In this document: piece after piece, positions 11,626-22,553 of the stretch
Layout: each line of letters starts with the position of its first letter
Numbering within the stretch: the first letter of the stretch is position 1
Origin: Cloeon dipterum
Taxonomy: Eukaryota > Arthropoda > Insecta > Ephemeroptera > Baetidae
Reading direction: 5' to 3'
Assembly (NCBI RefSeq): GCF_949628265.1
Contig: NC_088788.1
Coordinates: 34,644,335-34,708,334, forward strand
Length of the DNA: 64,000 nucleotides
Made by a program: the position numbers and the translations under genes
The notes under the pieces: model-generated
The model's input: only the letters and a program-made list of their open reading frames with translations
Databases searched by the model: none
What the model was told of the DNA's origin: nothing

Positions 11626-13069
11626 AGCACAAATTAAAAGTCGATTTATTTTTCTTTGATTCATAAAACACATCAGTCTCTGGTATGTTAATTTATTTTT
11701 TAAGTCTGTTTCATACAAATTGGAGTTTCTCGCAATCATTTCATACATGACGTATCTTTTACTTAGAAATTCCAAGCACTTTTTCTCAAAACAGCGAGTC
11801 TCTTTCTGGGGTTTCTATTCAGAATTATTTAGATGTGGTCAGATAATTTCAACTCCATACTAGGTCGTTGGTGAGATTTTTAGGTCAAAGAGTTTAACCG
11901 CAGTGTCAATAGAAAGCCTATTCAAATTTTTAGTAAAGTAAGTAGCCAGTAAAGCTGCTCGCACTTTTTTCTATAAATGTTTTGCAAACGACGTACCCGA
12001 GGTTACGTACTCACCGAACGTGTTCAAAAGGTGCGTTTTGTTGGTTAATGTAAAGTGGTAAACTACATTTTTAGACGGTTTTAATCAATCAGTCATCACA
12101 GTATATTAAAATTGCATTTTTCGTGCTCGTTTCGTGACTGGAACGCTCGTTAAAATGTTTATCAAGATTATTTGTGAGCTAAATTACTTAAATTTTAGGT
12201 CTCAGCCGAGTAATTTTAGGCGGTGGCTGAACAAGCTGCAGCCGAATTTTCGTCCAGCTGCGGCTGACAAATTTTTTAATTAGAAGTTTGATTATTATGT
12301 AGAGGAAAATTTGTTATCTCTTATAGATTTGTTTGTTCTCCAATGAGATAAACATTATGCATTTCTTGATAGTTGCGAATGAAGGCAGAAAGTACGCAAG
12401 GTGGTAATAATTTTCAGAAGAATTAAATGCAGCTTCCTTGGTGCAAGCTGTTTATTTTCTAAATTTTTACAGAGAGGACCTCTGCTCTATACTTATTTCG
12501 GTTACTGGTTGCAGCCCTCATTCTTGAGCTTCCTGTCCCGCATTTTCTTTTTTTTTTTGGGGGGGGGAGGGAGGGGGACTGAAGATATCCTCATTTATTT
12601 AATGCACTTAATTTTAGTAGATATATTAACCCTATATCATTAGTTTAGTCAAGTTTAATTTATTAGTGTTCACACAACGGTACAGAAAGTGAAGCTACTC
12701 CATTCCTATCCGCATATTTACAAATTAATCACAAAAACAAAATGCAAATCAACAGTAAAACAGAAGTAGAGTATTTATACATTTAAAAATGTTGAACCGT
12801 TTAAGGCAAATTAAGAAGAAAGTGTTCCTTGACAACACCTATAATAATGCCAAGACTGTGGAACCAGTTTCCCCGCGAATAAAAATATGTCAATGACAAA
12901 AAAGCACTGTAAAATTTTTAAAGTTTACAATATCAAATAAATATGTCATGAAATAAATAATAACAAAGATAACAAATGAACTGTTAAGTTCAAAATAGTT
13001 GAAAATTTGTTATCTGTTAGAAAATAAATCACTCAAATTAGTCTCTATCATTAAAAATCTTTTGTAACC

Positions 13070-13215
13070 GAAGAGTTGCCCTTGAGTGGGCTGGGTCCCT
13101 GTGCGGCCTGGTGCGCCCATGTTATCCGTTCGCGGTGTTATTGGGACCCGGGTTTCAGCATTCGTGCTAGTGCAGTGCGCGCCCTTCCCGGTCCTCCGGT
13201 CCTCGGACAGGGATA
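13070..13215. other. GC-rich insertion in the C-D spacer
   Basis: A GC-rich stretch of about 145 bp (CCTGTGCGGCCTGGTGCGCC, GTGCGCGCCCTTCCCGGTCC) in AT-rich surroundings. It is absent at the equivalent place in the other three spacers. It could be a fragment of a mobile element or a captured sequence; no coding frame is convincing. Confidence 0.4.
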
Positions 13216-13825
13216 AAAAGAGCAAAAAAAAGATTCATTTCTATCCTCGTCTGTACCATCCCTTTAAGTTTTAATCAGATTTGATGTATCCTCAAAATTT
13301 TATCTTCTATATAAGTTAAATAGAAAAAAAGGAACAGTCGATAATCCTCTCCTGAATTGGATGTTTTCACGCAAAGATAAGCATGCATTCTATTGTTCAT
13401 CTAATTGATCAAATAGCTTCTTTAAATCAATTTCAAAAAATTAATACCGTTTATATTTTTGCAGATCTAATTTTTTAACTTCTTGTAAGAAGCCTTTAGA
13501 AAAAAAATTGGTGTATAGCGATTCCTGCTCGTTAGATTGAAATTTTGCACTACTTGGTATCTGCCATCTTAAAGGGAGAGAAGATAAAATAAATGATATA
13601 AAACTTATAGGATATGTGGAATTTTCACAGAAGGATGTTGAAAAAAAGCAAAGATGTTGTAATTCTTTTTTACAAAGTTTTATTTCACGCAATTTTCAGC
13701 ATTTTCATATAAAAAGTATTGTGTTGTGATGATGTGAATGGACAACAATGATGAGTGGGGGTGAAATGCTATATCACAATGGGACTTAGGGGCTTTGGGC
13801 AGCGGCCCTGCTGGACTAAAAAAAC

Positions 13826-14482
13826 TTAGTAGTGACGGTTGTACTGGCTGTTGTGTCCGTTCTGCACGTAGCTGGTGGCGGCGGGGGCGGCGTGGTAGGC
13901 GGGGGCGGCGTGGTAGGCGGGGGCGGCGTGCTGGTAGACGGGGGCAGCGTGGTAGACGGGGGCAGCGGCCACGATGGGCTTGTAAGCGGCGACGACGGGC
14001 TTGTAGGCAACGACGGGCTTGGCGACGACGGCAGGGGCGTGGACGGCGTGTCCGGAACGGATGACCTCAGCGATGAAGCCGCTCTTTCCGTCGACGTGGT
14101 ACTTGACGGTGCGGATGGTGCCGTCGGGCTCCACCAGGCTGTACTCTCCCTCGGTCTTGTCACCCTTGCGGGACTCCTTGTGCGAGTGGATGTCCTTGGT
14201 GTGCTCGTCTTTCACGGCGTACTCGTAAGCGTAGTGCGGCTCGCTCACCTGTAAATTATATAGAAATTTCGTGCGTTAAAATTACCGGTCGGAAAAAGGA
14301 AGGAAACGCGGTACTCACGTATTGCTCGACCTGCTGTCCGTGTCCTTGTCCGTACTGGGCCAAGACCATGGGGCTGGCGGCGAGGGCGAGGAGGGCGAGA
14401 ACCTGCGGAAATTTGATTGAATAATTTAGCTAAAGAGCAAATTTTAAATTTTGAGGAAAGACCGCAGTACCTTGAAGGCCAT
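13826..14482 (-). CDS. CAP-D: RR-2 cuticle protein
   Basis: Predicted secreted chitin-binding cuticle protein of 172 residues. Exons are 14471-14482 (MAFK), 14319-14402 (VLALLALAASPMVLA and the short AQYGQGHGQQVEQY linker) and 13826-14248 (RR-2 domain and tail). All junctions are GT-AG and in phase. A Cys-to-Ser change in the signal peptide (AASPM for AACPM) is shared with CAP-E. The domain is the KDEHTKD / RKGDKT variant. The tail has one more AAPAYH repeat than CAP-C, an expansion typical of low-complexity cuticle tails. A polyadenylation signal lies near 13679-13684, with the conserved 3' UTR block at about 13685-13785. Confidence 0.95.
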
Positions 14483-14528
14483 TGTGGTAGTGGGTTTGTT
14501 GGTTGGCTTGGCTTGGGTGGTTGAGTGA

Positions 14529-14676
14529 GTTGTGATGCTGGGTGGACACCAAGTGGCCCTTATATTGATCGGAAACAGCGCGTGGTGGGGCTGTGCTCGC
14601 GCGCGTTATCCAATCTATTGGCCTGTATTGTATAGGAACTTGCGCTGTTTATTTCCTCGATTGGCACAGCCCTTTT
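14529..14676 (-). promoter_or_regulatory. CAP-D promoter
   Basis: TATA box AATATAAGG at 14558-14566, initiator GCATCACAAC at 14529-14538 and proximal CCAAT box at about 14648-14676, in the array-wide arrangement. Confidence 0.7.
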
Positions 14677-14752
14677 GAAGTGTTTTTAGCGTCGTTATAA
14701 TATTGGATTTAAATATATATATGCACCGCCTCTGCGAGTCATTTTCTCCCCT

Positions 14753-16450
14753 TGTCCCAAATAAGTCGAGAACGACTGAATAGATCAGAAAACTTGCTTT
14801 AAATGTTGTTTCATTAATTCAAGATATGACCCAATTTAATTTGTAGCGATCATACTTAGCTAAATATTAAATATTGATGGAGTTGTTTAAAGATTCGATA
14901 AAAAAACGGGCTGTTTGAAATGTTCCGCAAAACTTGAGTGAATTTATTGAAACTATTTTTTAACTTTAAACTCTAAATTTCCAAAAGGTTTCTAGGGTAT
15001 CTTCTAGTGTCTATTGCCTTCTTCATGTCTATGCCATGCGAAATCGCAAAATACTGCAAAATGTCATTCCTTTTTCAGCTGAAAGTACTAGTTTATTCAC
15101 TGTTATTATGTACAAAATTTAATACATCACACCGTGTTCAAAAGGCGCGTTTTGTTGGTTAATGTAAGGTAAATTATTATTTTTAGACGGTTTTGAAGGA
15201 TCTGCGTGCTTCTTCCCCCAGTCCCATCCTTACCGCCATGGTATAATCGTTCTGGACTCATTATCAGTCGAGTCAACGCCGCGCGTGCCTGATCGTTGTG
15301 CGGGAACAACTACAGTTTCAAAGCTTTCGCATTATTCGTGCTCGTTTGATGCCTGGATCGCACGTAAAAAAGTTTATCGGAATTATTTGTAAGCTAAAAG
15401 TTACTTAAAATGTTAGGTCTTAAGCCGCGTAATTTACGACGGTCGCTGGCTGCTGACAATGATTTAATGTGAAGTTTGGTATTAGTTTAATTTACTACAT
15501 TGAGAGAAAAATTGGGTTTCTTGTATAGGTTTGTATGTTCTCCATTAAGTTAGCATTACCTTTCTTGATTGTTGCGAATGAAAGGCAGAAGCACGCAAGG
15601 TATGGTCTTAATTATCAGAATAATTAAATGCAGCTTTCTCGGTGCGTATAGCGAGCTGTTTATTTTCCATACTTCTACAGAAAGGATCTGCTTTATGTAC
15701 TCGTTTCGGTTACTGCTGGATGCAGCCCTAATTCTTGAGCTTCCTGTCCCGTCTGGGGGGCTAACGATATCCTCATTTATGTAATGCCTTCGAATTTAGT
15801 AGAATTATTATTACCCTTTCATTGAACCGTTTAACTAAAATAAGAACAAAGTATTCCGCCTTGATAACCCCTGTAGTAGTGTCAAGACTGTGAAACCAGT
15901 TTCCTCGCAAACTGAAAAATGTCAATGACAAAATAGAAGTGAAAAATTTCTTAAGTTTACAATAGTTAAAAAAATACCGTAGCTTAATTGTCATAAATAT
16001 GACATAATTACAAAGATAACGCCAACAGAGCATGCAATTCGATTATTGATTTAAATTGATAAAAAAGATTCTTGAAATAGATTTGTAAAAAGTTTAATTT
16101 TGGATCTGATTTTTTCATCTCTTGTAAGAAGCTTTGAGGAAAAAAATTGATGTAGTAATTCCTGCTCGTTAGCTTGAAGTTTTGCACATTTTTACCTGTC
16201 ATCATAATAAAAGAAGAGAAGTAAAAGAAATATCTTTAAAAAAGTGGAATTTTCACGGAAGGATGTTGTTAACAATCAAAGATAATTGTGATTCTCTTTT
16301 ACAAACTTTTATTTCACGCAATTTTCAGCATTTTCATATAAAATTATTGTGTTGTGATGATGTGAATGGACAACAATGATGAGTGGGGGTGCAATGCTAT
16401 ATCACAATGGGACTTAGGGGGCTTTGGGCTGCAGCCCTGGACTAAAAAAC
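14753..16450. repeat. Recently duplicated spacer block, copy 2
   Basis: Partner of 8466-10145. It differs by a few substitutions and by an extra 21 bp (near 15910) that includes CTGAAAAATGTCAATGACAA. A related ATGTCAATGACAAA string is present in the older C-D spacer near 12890, so copy 1 probably lost it. Confidence 0.9.
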
Positions 16451-17103
16451 TTAGTAGTGACGGTTGTACTGGCTGTTGTGTCCGTTCTGCACGTAGCTGG
16501 TGGCGGCGGGGGCGGCGTGGTAAACGGGGGCGGCGTGCTGGTAGAGGGGGGCAGCGTGGTAGACGGGGGCAGCGGCCACGATGGGCTTGTAAGCGGCGAC
16601 GACGGGCTTGTAGGCGACGACGGGCTTGGCGACGACGGGCTTGGCGACGACGGCAGGGGCGTGGACGGCGTGTCCGGAGCGGATGACCTCAGCGATGAAG
16701 CCGCTCTTTCCGTCGACGTGGTACTTGACGGTGCGGATGGTGCCGTCGGGCTCCACCAGGCTGTACTCTCCCTCGGTCTTGTCACCCTTGCGGGACTCCT
16801 TGTGCGAGTGGATGTCCTTGGTGTGCTCGTCTTTCACGGCGTACTCGTAAGCGTAGTGCGGCTCGCTCACCTGTAAATTATAAAGAAATTTCGAGCGTTA
16901 AAATTACCGGTCGGAAAAAGGAAGGAAACGCGGGACTCACGTATTGTTCGACCTGCTGTCCGTGTCCGTACTGTCCGTACTGGGCCAAGACCATGGGGCT
17001 GGCGGCGAGGGCGAGGAGGGCGAGAACCTGCGGAAATTTGAATAATTTAGTAAAACAGACAATATTGAATTCCGAAGAAAGACCGCAGTACCTTGAAGGC
17101 CAT
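16451..17103 (-). CDS. CAP-E: RR-2 cuticle protein
   Basis: Predicted secreted chitin-binding cuticle protein of 172 residues. Exons are 17092-17103 (MAFK), 16941-17027 (VLALLALAASPMVLA and AQYGQYGHGQQVEQY) and 16451-16870 (RR-2 domain and tail). Splice sites are canonical. The linker is intermediate between the A/B/F and C/D forms: it has lost one Gln but kept the second QYG. The domain is the KDEHTKD / RKGDKT variant. A duplicated VVAKP unit (VVAKPVVAKPVVAYKP) and AAPLYQ are specific to this copy. A polyadenylation signal lies near 16308-16313; the conserved 3' UTR block spans about 16315-16410. Intron 1 differs more than in the paralogues (AATTCCGAAGAAAG stretch near 17068). Confidence 0.95.
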
Positions 17104-17149
17104 TGTGGTAGTGGTTTGGTTGGTTGGGTTGGCTTGGGTGGTTGAGTGA

Positions 17150-17297
17150 GTTGTGATGCTGGGTGGACACCAAGTGGCCCTTATATTGATCGGAACAAGC
17201 GCGTGGTGGGGCTGTGCTCGCGCGCGTTATCCAATCTATTGGCCTGTATTGTATAGGAACTTGCGCTGTTTATTTCCTCGATTGGCACAGCCCTTTT
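17150..17297 (-). promoter_or_regulatory. CAP-E promoter
   Basis: TATA box AATATAAGG at 17179-17187, initiator GCATCACAAC at 17150-17159 and proximal box at about 17269-17297. Confidence 0.7.
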
Positions 17298-17299
17298 GA

Positions 17300-19505
17300 A
17301 GTGATTTTAGCGTCAGTACATATTGGATTTAAATATATGCACCGCCTACTAGTAATTTCCCCTTGCTCCATATTAGTCGAGTCTAACTTAATAGGATCCA
17401 AAAACCTGCTTTAAATGTTGTTTCTCTTGTTCAATTTAATTTGTTGCGATCATTATTGACTAAATAATTGATGTCTAATTAAATATCGTAGGAATTGTTA
17501 AAAGATGTGCGATAAAAAACGGGAAGTTTGAAATTTGCCGCATAATTAGTATGAATTCGTTTGAGACTTTTTGAGGTTTAAATTTTCTACATTGGAAAAT
17601 TGTTTCAAGATCATCATCTATACAATATATGTTATACTAAATCGTAAATGAATTAATAATCTATTAAACGAAATATGCTTGCAACACTTAAATCTTTTCT
17701 TTATTTTACATATTTTTGCTGCTTCTTTCAAAGTCTATTTTCTTGCTGCACAGTTTTGAATATATTTTTCACGAGTCTCGCCACAGAAATTACATCTACA
17801 ATCGTTATTGGGTTCATAATGAAACGTTGTACAGAAAATAAATTGATAGCCATGACAAGCAAATCTTGTAAAAATATGTCTATCAGGAAAATCTGGGCCA
17901 CGCCAGTTCTCAATTCGGTACAAATTAATAACAGTCTATTTTATATCTTTGATTCATAAAACTTTTTATGCACATCAGTCTCTGGTTTAAGGCAAATTTA
18001 TTTTTTAAGTCAGTTACATACAAATTGGAGTCTTTCGCAATCATTTCATTCATGACGTATCGAGATCTATTACTTTGTTAGAAATTCCTGAAATTTCAAG
18101 CACTTTCTTAAAAAAGCGAGTCTCTTTCTAGGTTTTCTAAGTTGAATTAGTTAGAAGTGGCCATGCGATTCAACTACATGCGTAGCCGTTGGCGAGATTT
18201 TTAGGTCAAAGAGTTTAACCGCAGTGTCAATAGAAAGCCTATTCAAATTTTTAATGCTGTAAGTAGCAATTAAAGCTGCTCGCACCTTTTTCTATACATC
18301 ATGTCTTGCAAAGGACGTACCTAAGGTTTGGGACACAGCACCCAAAATCGTATATGATTGCAAAATTTAATTTCATATTCAGCTGAACGTATTAGTTTAC
18401 TCGCTGATATTATGTAGAACATTTTTATGCGTATTCGCCGTGTTTAAAAGGCGTGTTTTGTTGGTTAATGTAAGGTGGGTTTTTTCAGTTTTAGACGGTT
18501 TCGATCGATCAGTCTCAGTCTATTAAATTTGCATTATTCGTGCTCGTTTCGTGACTGGAACGCAAGACAAGTAATATTTATCATCAGAATTATTTGTGAG
18601 CTAAAAATTACTTAAAATTTTAGGTCTCATGCATCCGAGTAATTTTAAGGCGGCGGCTGGCTGACCAAGCTGTAGCAAAATTTTCACCCAGCTGCGGCTA
18701 ACAAATTTTTTAATTATAAATTTGATAGGATGGCATACTATTGAGAGGACGATTTGTTTTCTCTTATAGATTTTTAAGTTCTCCATTGAGATAAACACTT
18801 CTTGATGGTTGCGAATGAAGGCAGAAAACACTCAAGGTGGTAATAATTTTCAGAAGAATTAAATGCAAGGTGTTTATTTTCCATATTTTTACAGAAAGGA
18901 CCTGCTCTACTTATTTCGGTTACTGGTTGCAGCCCTAATTCTTTTAGCTTCCTGTCTCGACTGGAGGGCTGACGATATCCTCATTTAATTCATGCACTCG
19001 ATTTTAGTAGATTTATTTACCCTATCATTAGTTTAGTGTAATTTATTTGTGTTCATACAACGGTACAGAAAGGGAAAGTTTCTCCATTCCTATCCTCGCC
19101 TGCTCCATCTCTTTAAAATTTTATCGGATTTGATATATCCTTAAAATTTGATCTTCTATATGTTAAACAAAAAAAAAAAAAGAAGCGGCAGATAATCTTC
19201 TCCTGAACTGCAAAGATCTCTCAGCACGTTTTTATAATATGCATTTTCTATAGTTGATCTAATCGATCAAACTGCTTCTTGAAATCAATTTCTAAAATCG
19301 ATTGCCGTTTAAATTTTTCCAGATCTCAATTTTCAACCTCTTGTAGGAAACCTTGAGAAAAAAAGGATTAAGTAATTCCTAAAGTTTTGCACTTTTTTAT
19401 CTGTCATATCTTAAACAGACTAAAGAAAAAAAAATTTAACTCGTAAGAAATGTGGATTTTTCACGGAAGGTTTTGTTAAAAAGCAAAGATGTTGTGATTT
19501 TCTTT
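17300..19505. other. CAP-E to CAP-F spacer (long type)
   Basis: No intact gene. It is colinear with the C-D spacer, including the Cys-rich relic and a stretch near 18200 (TTTAGGTCAAAGAGTTTAAC) that is identical at 11880. It lacks the GC-rich island and about 0.4 kb of the C-D spacer. Confidence 0.6.
17728..17923 (-). pseudogene. Decayed Cys-rich reading frame, copy 2
   Basis: A 62-codon minus-strand frame reads MYRIENWRGPDFPDRHIFTR, then FACHGYQFIFCTTFHYEPNN and DCRCNFCGETREKYIQNC, then stops. Six Cys and the WRGPD / HGYxF motifs look protein-like. The frame is short, unspliced and disrupted in the sister spacer. I read it as a relic exon of an unrecognised gene or element; a small functional peptide cannot be excluded. 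Confidence 0.4.
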
Positions 19506-19658
19506 TACAAGTTTTATTTCACGCAATTTTCAGCATTTTCATATAAAATTATTGTGTTGTGATGATGTGAATGGACAACAATGATGAGTGGGGGTGAAAT
19601 GCTATATCACAAAGGGACTTAGGGGCTTTGGGCAGCGGCCCTGCTGGACTAAAAAAAC

Positions 19659-20303
19659 TTAGTAGTGACGGTTGTACTGGCTGTTGTGTCCGTTCTGCAC
19701 GTAGCTGGTGGCGGCGGGGGCGGCGTGGTAGGCGGGGGCGGCGTGCTGATAGACGGGGGCAGCGTGGTAGACGGGGGCAGCGGCCACGATGGGTTTGTAA
19801 GCAGCGACGACGGGCTTGTAGGCGACGACGGGCTTGGCGACGACGGCAGGGGCGTGGACGGCGTGTCCGGAGCGGATGACCTCAGCGATGAAGCCGCTCT
19901 TTCCGTCGACGTGGTACTTGACGGTGCGGATGGTGCCGTCGGGCTCCACCAGGCTGTACTCTCCCTCGGTGCGGTCACCCTTGCGGGACTCCTTGTGCGA
20001 GTGGATGTCCTTGGTGTGCTCGTCGTGCACTGCGTACTCGTAAGCGTAGTGCGGCTCGCTCACCTGTAAATTATATAGAAATTTCGAGTGTTAAAATTAC
20101 CGGTCGGAAAAAGGAAGGAAACGCGGGACTCACGTATTGCTCGACCTGCTGTCCGTGTCCGTACTGTCCGTACTGCTGGGCCAAGACCATGGGGCAGGCG
20201 GCGAGGGCGAGGAGGGCGAGAACCTGCGGAAATTTGATTGAATAATTTTGTCAAAGAGCAAATTTTAAATTTTGAGGAAAGACCGCAGTACCTTGAAGGC
20301 CAT
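19659..20303 (-). CDS. CAP-F: RR-2 cuticle protein
   Basis: Predicted secreted chitin-binding cuticle protein of 168 residues. Exons are 20292-20303 (MAFK), 20134-20223 (VLALLALAACPMVLA plus the full QQYGQYGHGQQVEQY linker) and 19659-20063 (RR-2 domain and tail). Splice sites are canonical. The domain is the HDEHTKDIHSHKESRKGDRT form, so exons 2 and 3 resemble CAP-B, while the tail repeat count (AAPVYHAAPVYQHAAPAYH) equals CAP-C. A polyadenylation signal lies near 19513-19518, and the conserved 3' UTR block at about 19520-19615. The upstream region of about 100 bp beyond the TATA box resembles CAP-A more than CAP-B to E. Confidence 0.95.
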
Positions 20304-20349
20304 TGTAGTAGTGGTTTGGTTGGTTGGGTTGGCTTGGGTGGTTGAGTGA

Positions 20350-20511
20350 GTTGTGATGCTGGGTGGACACCAAGTGGCCCTTATATTGATCGGAACAAGC
20401 GCGTGGTGGGGCTGTGCTGGCGCGCGATCCAATCTAATTCGCCTCTCGGAACTGCCGCTCGGGCGACTATTTTATCCACCTGTTTATTTCCTCGATTGGC
20501 GCTGCCCTTTT
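20350..20511 (-). promoter_or_regulatory. CAP-F promoter
   Basis: TATA box AATATAAGG at 20379-20387, initiator GCATCACAAC at 20350-20359 and proximal CCAAT box at about 20483-20511. Confidence 0.7.
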
Positions 20512-20514
20512 TAA

Positions 20515-22400
20515 GTGATTTCAGCGTTGGCATTATAGTAAAACACACACATACTTGCCAGTCATCTTTCTCCATGACCTATGTGAGTCGATTGGATCGT
20601 AAAAACCTGTTTCAAATATAATGTCTCTTTAATGCAATCGAATGTCGATTTTATTGACTCAATTAAAATCCATCCTATATTTCTGATTACAAATAAAAGG
20701 CTACCAAAATACTGGGAGATCTTAATTCAAAATTTATGTGAACTATGATCATTAAAAAATATTGATTTAAACTTAATGTTTAATTAATTGTTTCCATTTG
20801 CCAATGCTTTTCAAATCACGTAGAACAAAAATTATGTCTGATAGAGAAAGAAAATTCTGGTGGGAAAATTTTCAATGCACCTGAAATACGTAGATCAGTT
20901 TTATCGTCATACGTAAAGAGTGTTTTTTATTATTGTTAATGAAATAGAATATTTACTCTGCCCCTTTCCGATCCACAATCAAATCGTTGTTCAATTCAGA
21001 ATTTTTAGAACATCAGATCTAAGATTTTCCTTTTAAATGTAATTAAATTATTATCACTGTTCATACTACATAAGTTCAGCGACAGATTTATTCACAGCTG
21101 GTAGTGAGACACTTTTCAAACGGCGCCAGAAGTCGGAACTGGTCCTTGCCTTAAAAAATTGACATCATATATGCATGGTTGAGGCAAATAATTGGGGCAA
21201 TTACTGTATAAAAAAATCTTACGGGTGTTAGAGTTAATTCAGGTAATTTTCTTCTGTCGGCAATATTTAAAAAATGGCACTTCTTGCTCAACATAATGCC
21301 AGTTTTCACCTCTGTGTTTGACGTCATGTATTATCTCATGAAAACTTTCTGTTAATTCAGCTGTAATTAAAATTAGATGATTAACTTTATTTTTACATTT
21401 TTAAAATTTTCAAAATTCACGACACTTTTTGGAGGAACTTTGGCAATTCCATTTCTGATATTTATCTTTTTACCAGCTCTTTGTCCTACTCTCTACCGCG
21501 TCGCACGTCTGTCAAAAAGGGTCGCTCACCCTCACTTCGGTCTGAATTTCTCCAAAAAATATAAAACGAGCGTTTCCGGGTGAAATCACTAAAGTATTGG
21601 GCGTACAAAATAAATATTCCTTAAGGGATGCAAACTTTGAAATCGTTATTAAGCGACATTTGCTAACGGTCTTTTCAGCAAATTATCAAGAGCAAAATTA
21701 TTTTCTTTTAGCTGTCAAAACTGTGTTTTTCTTATTCCTAGATGCAAATGATGCTTATATCTATGATTGTACATAACATTCCACTATTTATTTAATTTCA
21801 ATAATTTTACTAAACAAAAATACGTGTACAAATAACGTTATTTGTCCTTTAATAAATCACTTAATTAAATGAAAAAAAATTGCTTGTCACTACTCAGGTT
21901 GTGCCTCTCTAACAATAAGTACATGAAATCTAGATTGACTTACACAAACTGGCCGACATCTTTGTCAAGGATCTAATGTCTAGATTTTAGCTGCCTGAAG
22001 ACTCCAATTTATAGTAAATTCATTTGATATCAATTTTCAATTTCTCCCAGTTAGAGCCGGAATTTTACGACAGCGCTCGCTATGGCCAACCAGAGCTGGA
22101 AGGCAGCTTGTTGCGCGAACAGAAAATTCTTGCGCATAATAGCTCAACGCGAATTTTCTCAATCAATCGAACAATTAAAAATTGCGTGTTTATTGAGCAA
22201 TGCGCAATTTTTTTACGCTAACTGGTATAATATATTACGCGTTTAATTTATTAATGAGAGGTTGTAGAGATGTTTGAGTTGTAAATTTACATTCTCTATG
22301 GTGAATCCTGTGCAGACAGTATACCCATTTGTATTGGTAGAATTCACATCTTGTGGACATTTTCTCGAAAGGATGGGAGTTAAAGCAAAGAGGTTGCAGT
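20515..22400. other. CAP-F to CAP-G spacer
   Basis: AT-rich and without a supportable gene. The conserved blocks of the B-F spacers are not visible here, so the repeat unit of the array ends upstream of CAP-F. Confidence 0.5.
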
Positions 22401-22553
22401 TCTTTTTTATAAAGTTTTATTCACGTGGTTTTCAGCGTTTTCATATAAAAAAGTATTGAGTTGTGATGATGTGAAATGGACAACAATGATGAGTGGGGGT
22501 GCGATGCTATATCACATAGGGACTGGGGGAATTAGGGCTGCTACTAAAAAAAC

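Larger units (their letters stand above)
10980..13675. other. CAP-C to CAP-D spacer (long type)
   Basis: No intact gene. The sequence is homologous to the E-F spacer but more diverged than the B-C/D-E pair. Relative to the short spacers it carries an extra segment of about 0.7 kb (roughly 11300-11990) with a decayed Cys-rich frame. It also has a T11-G9 tract at 12548-12567 and a GC-rich island at about 13070-13215 that no other spacer has. Confidence 0.6.
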
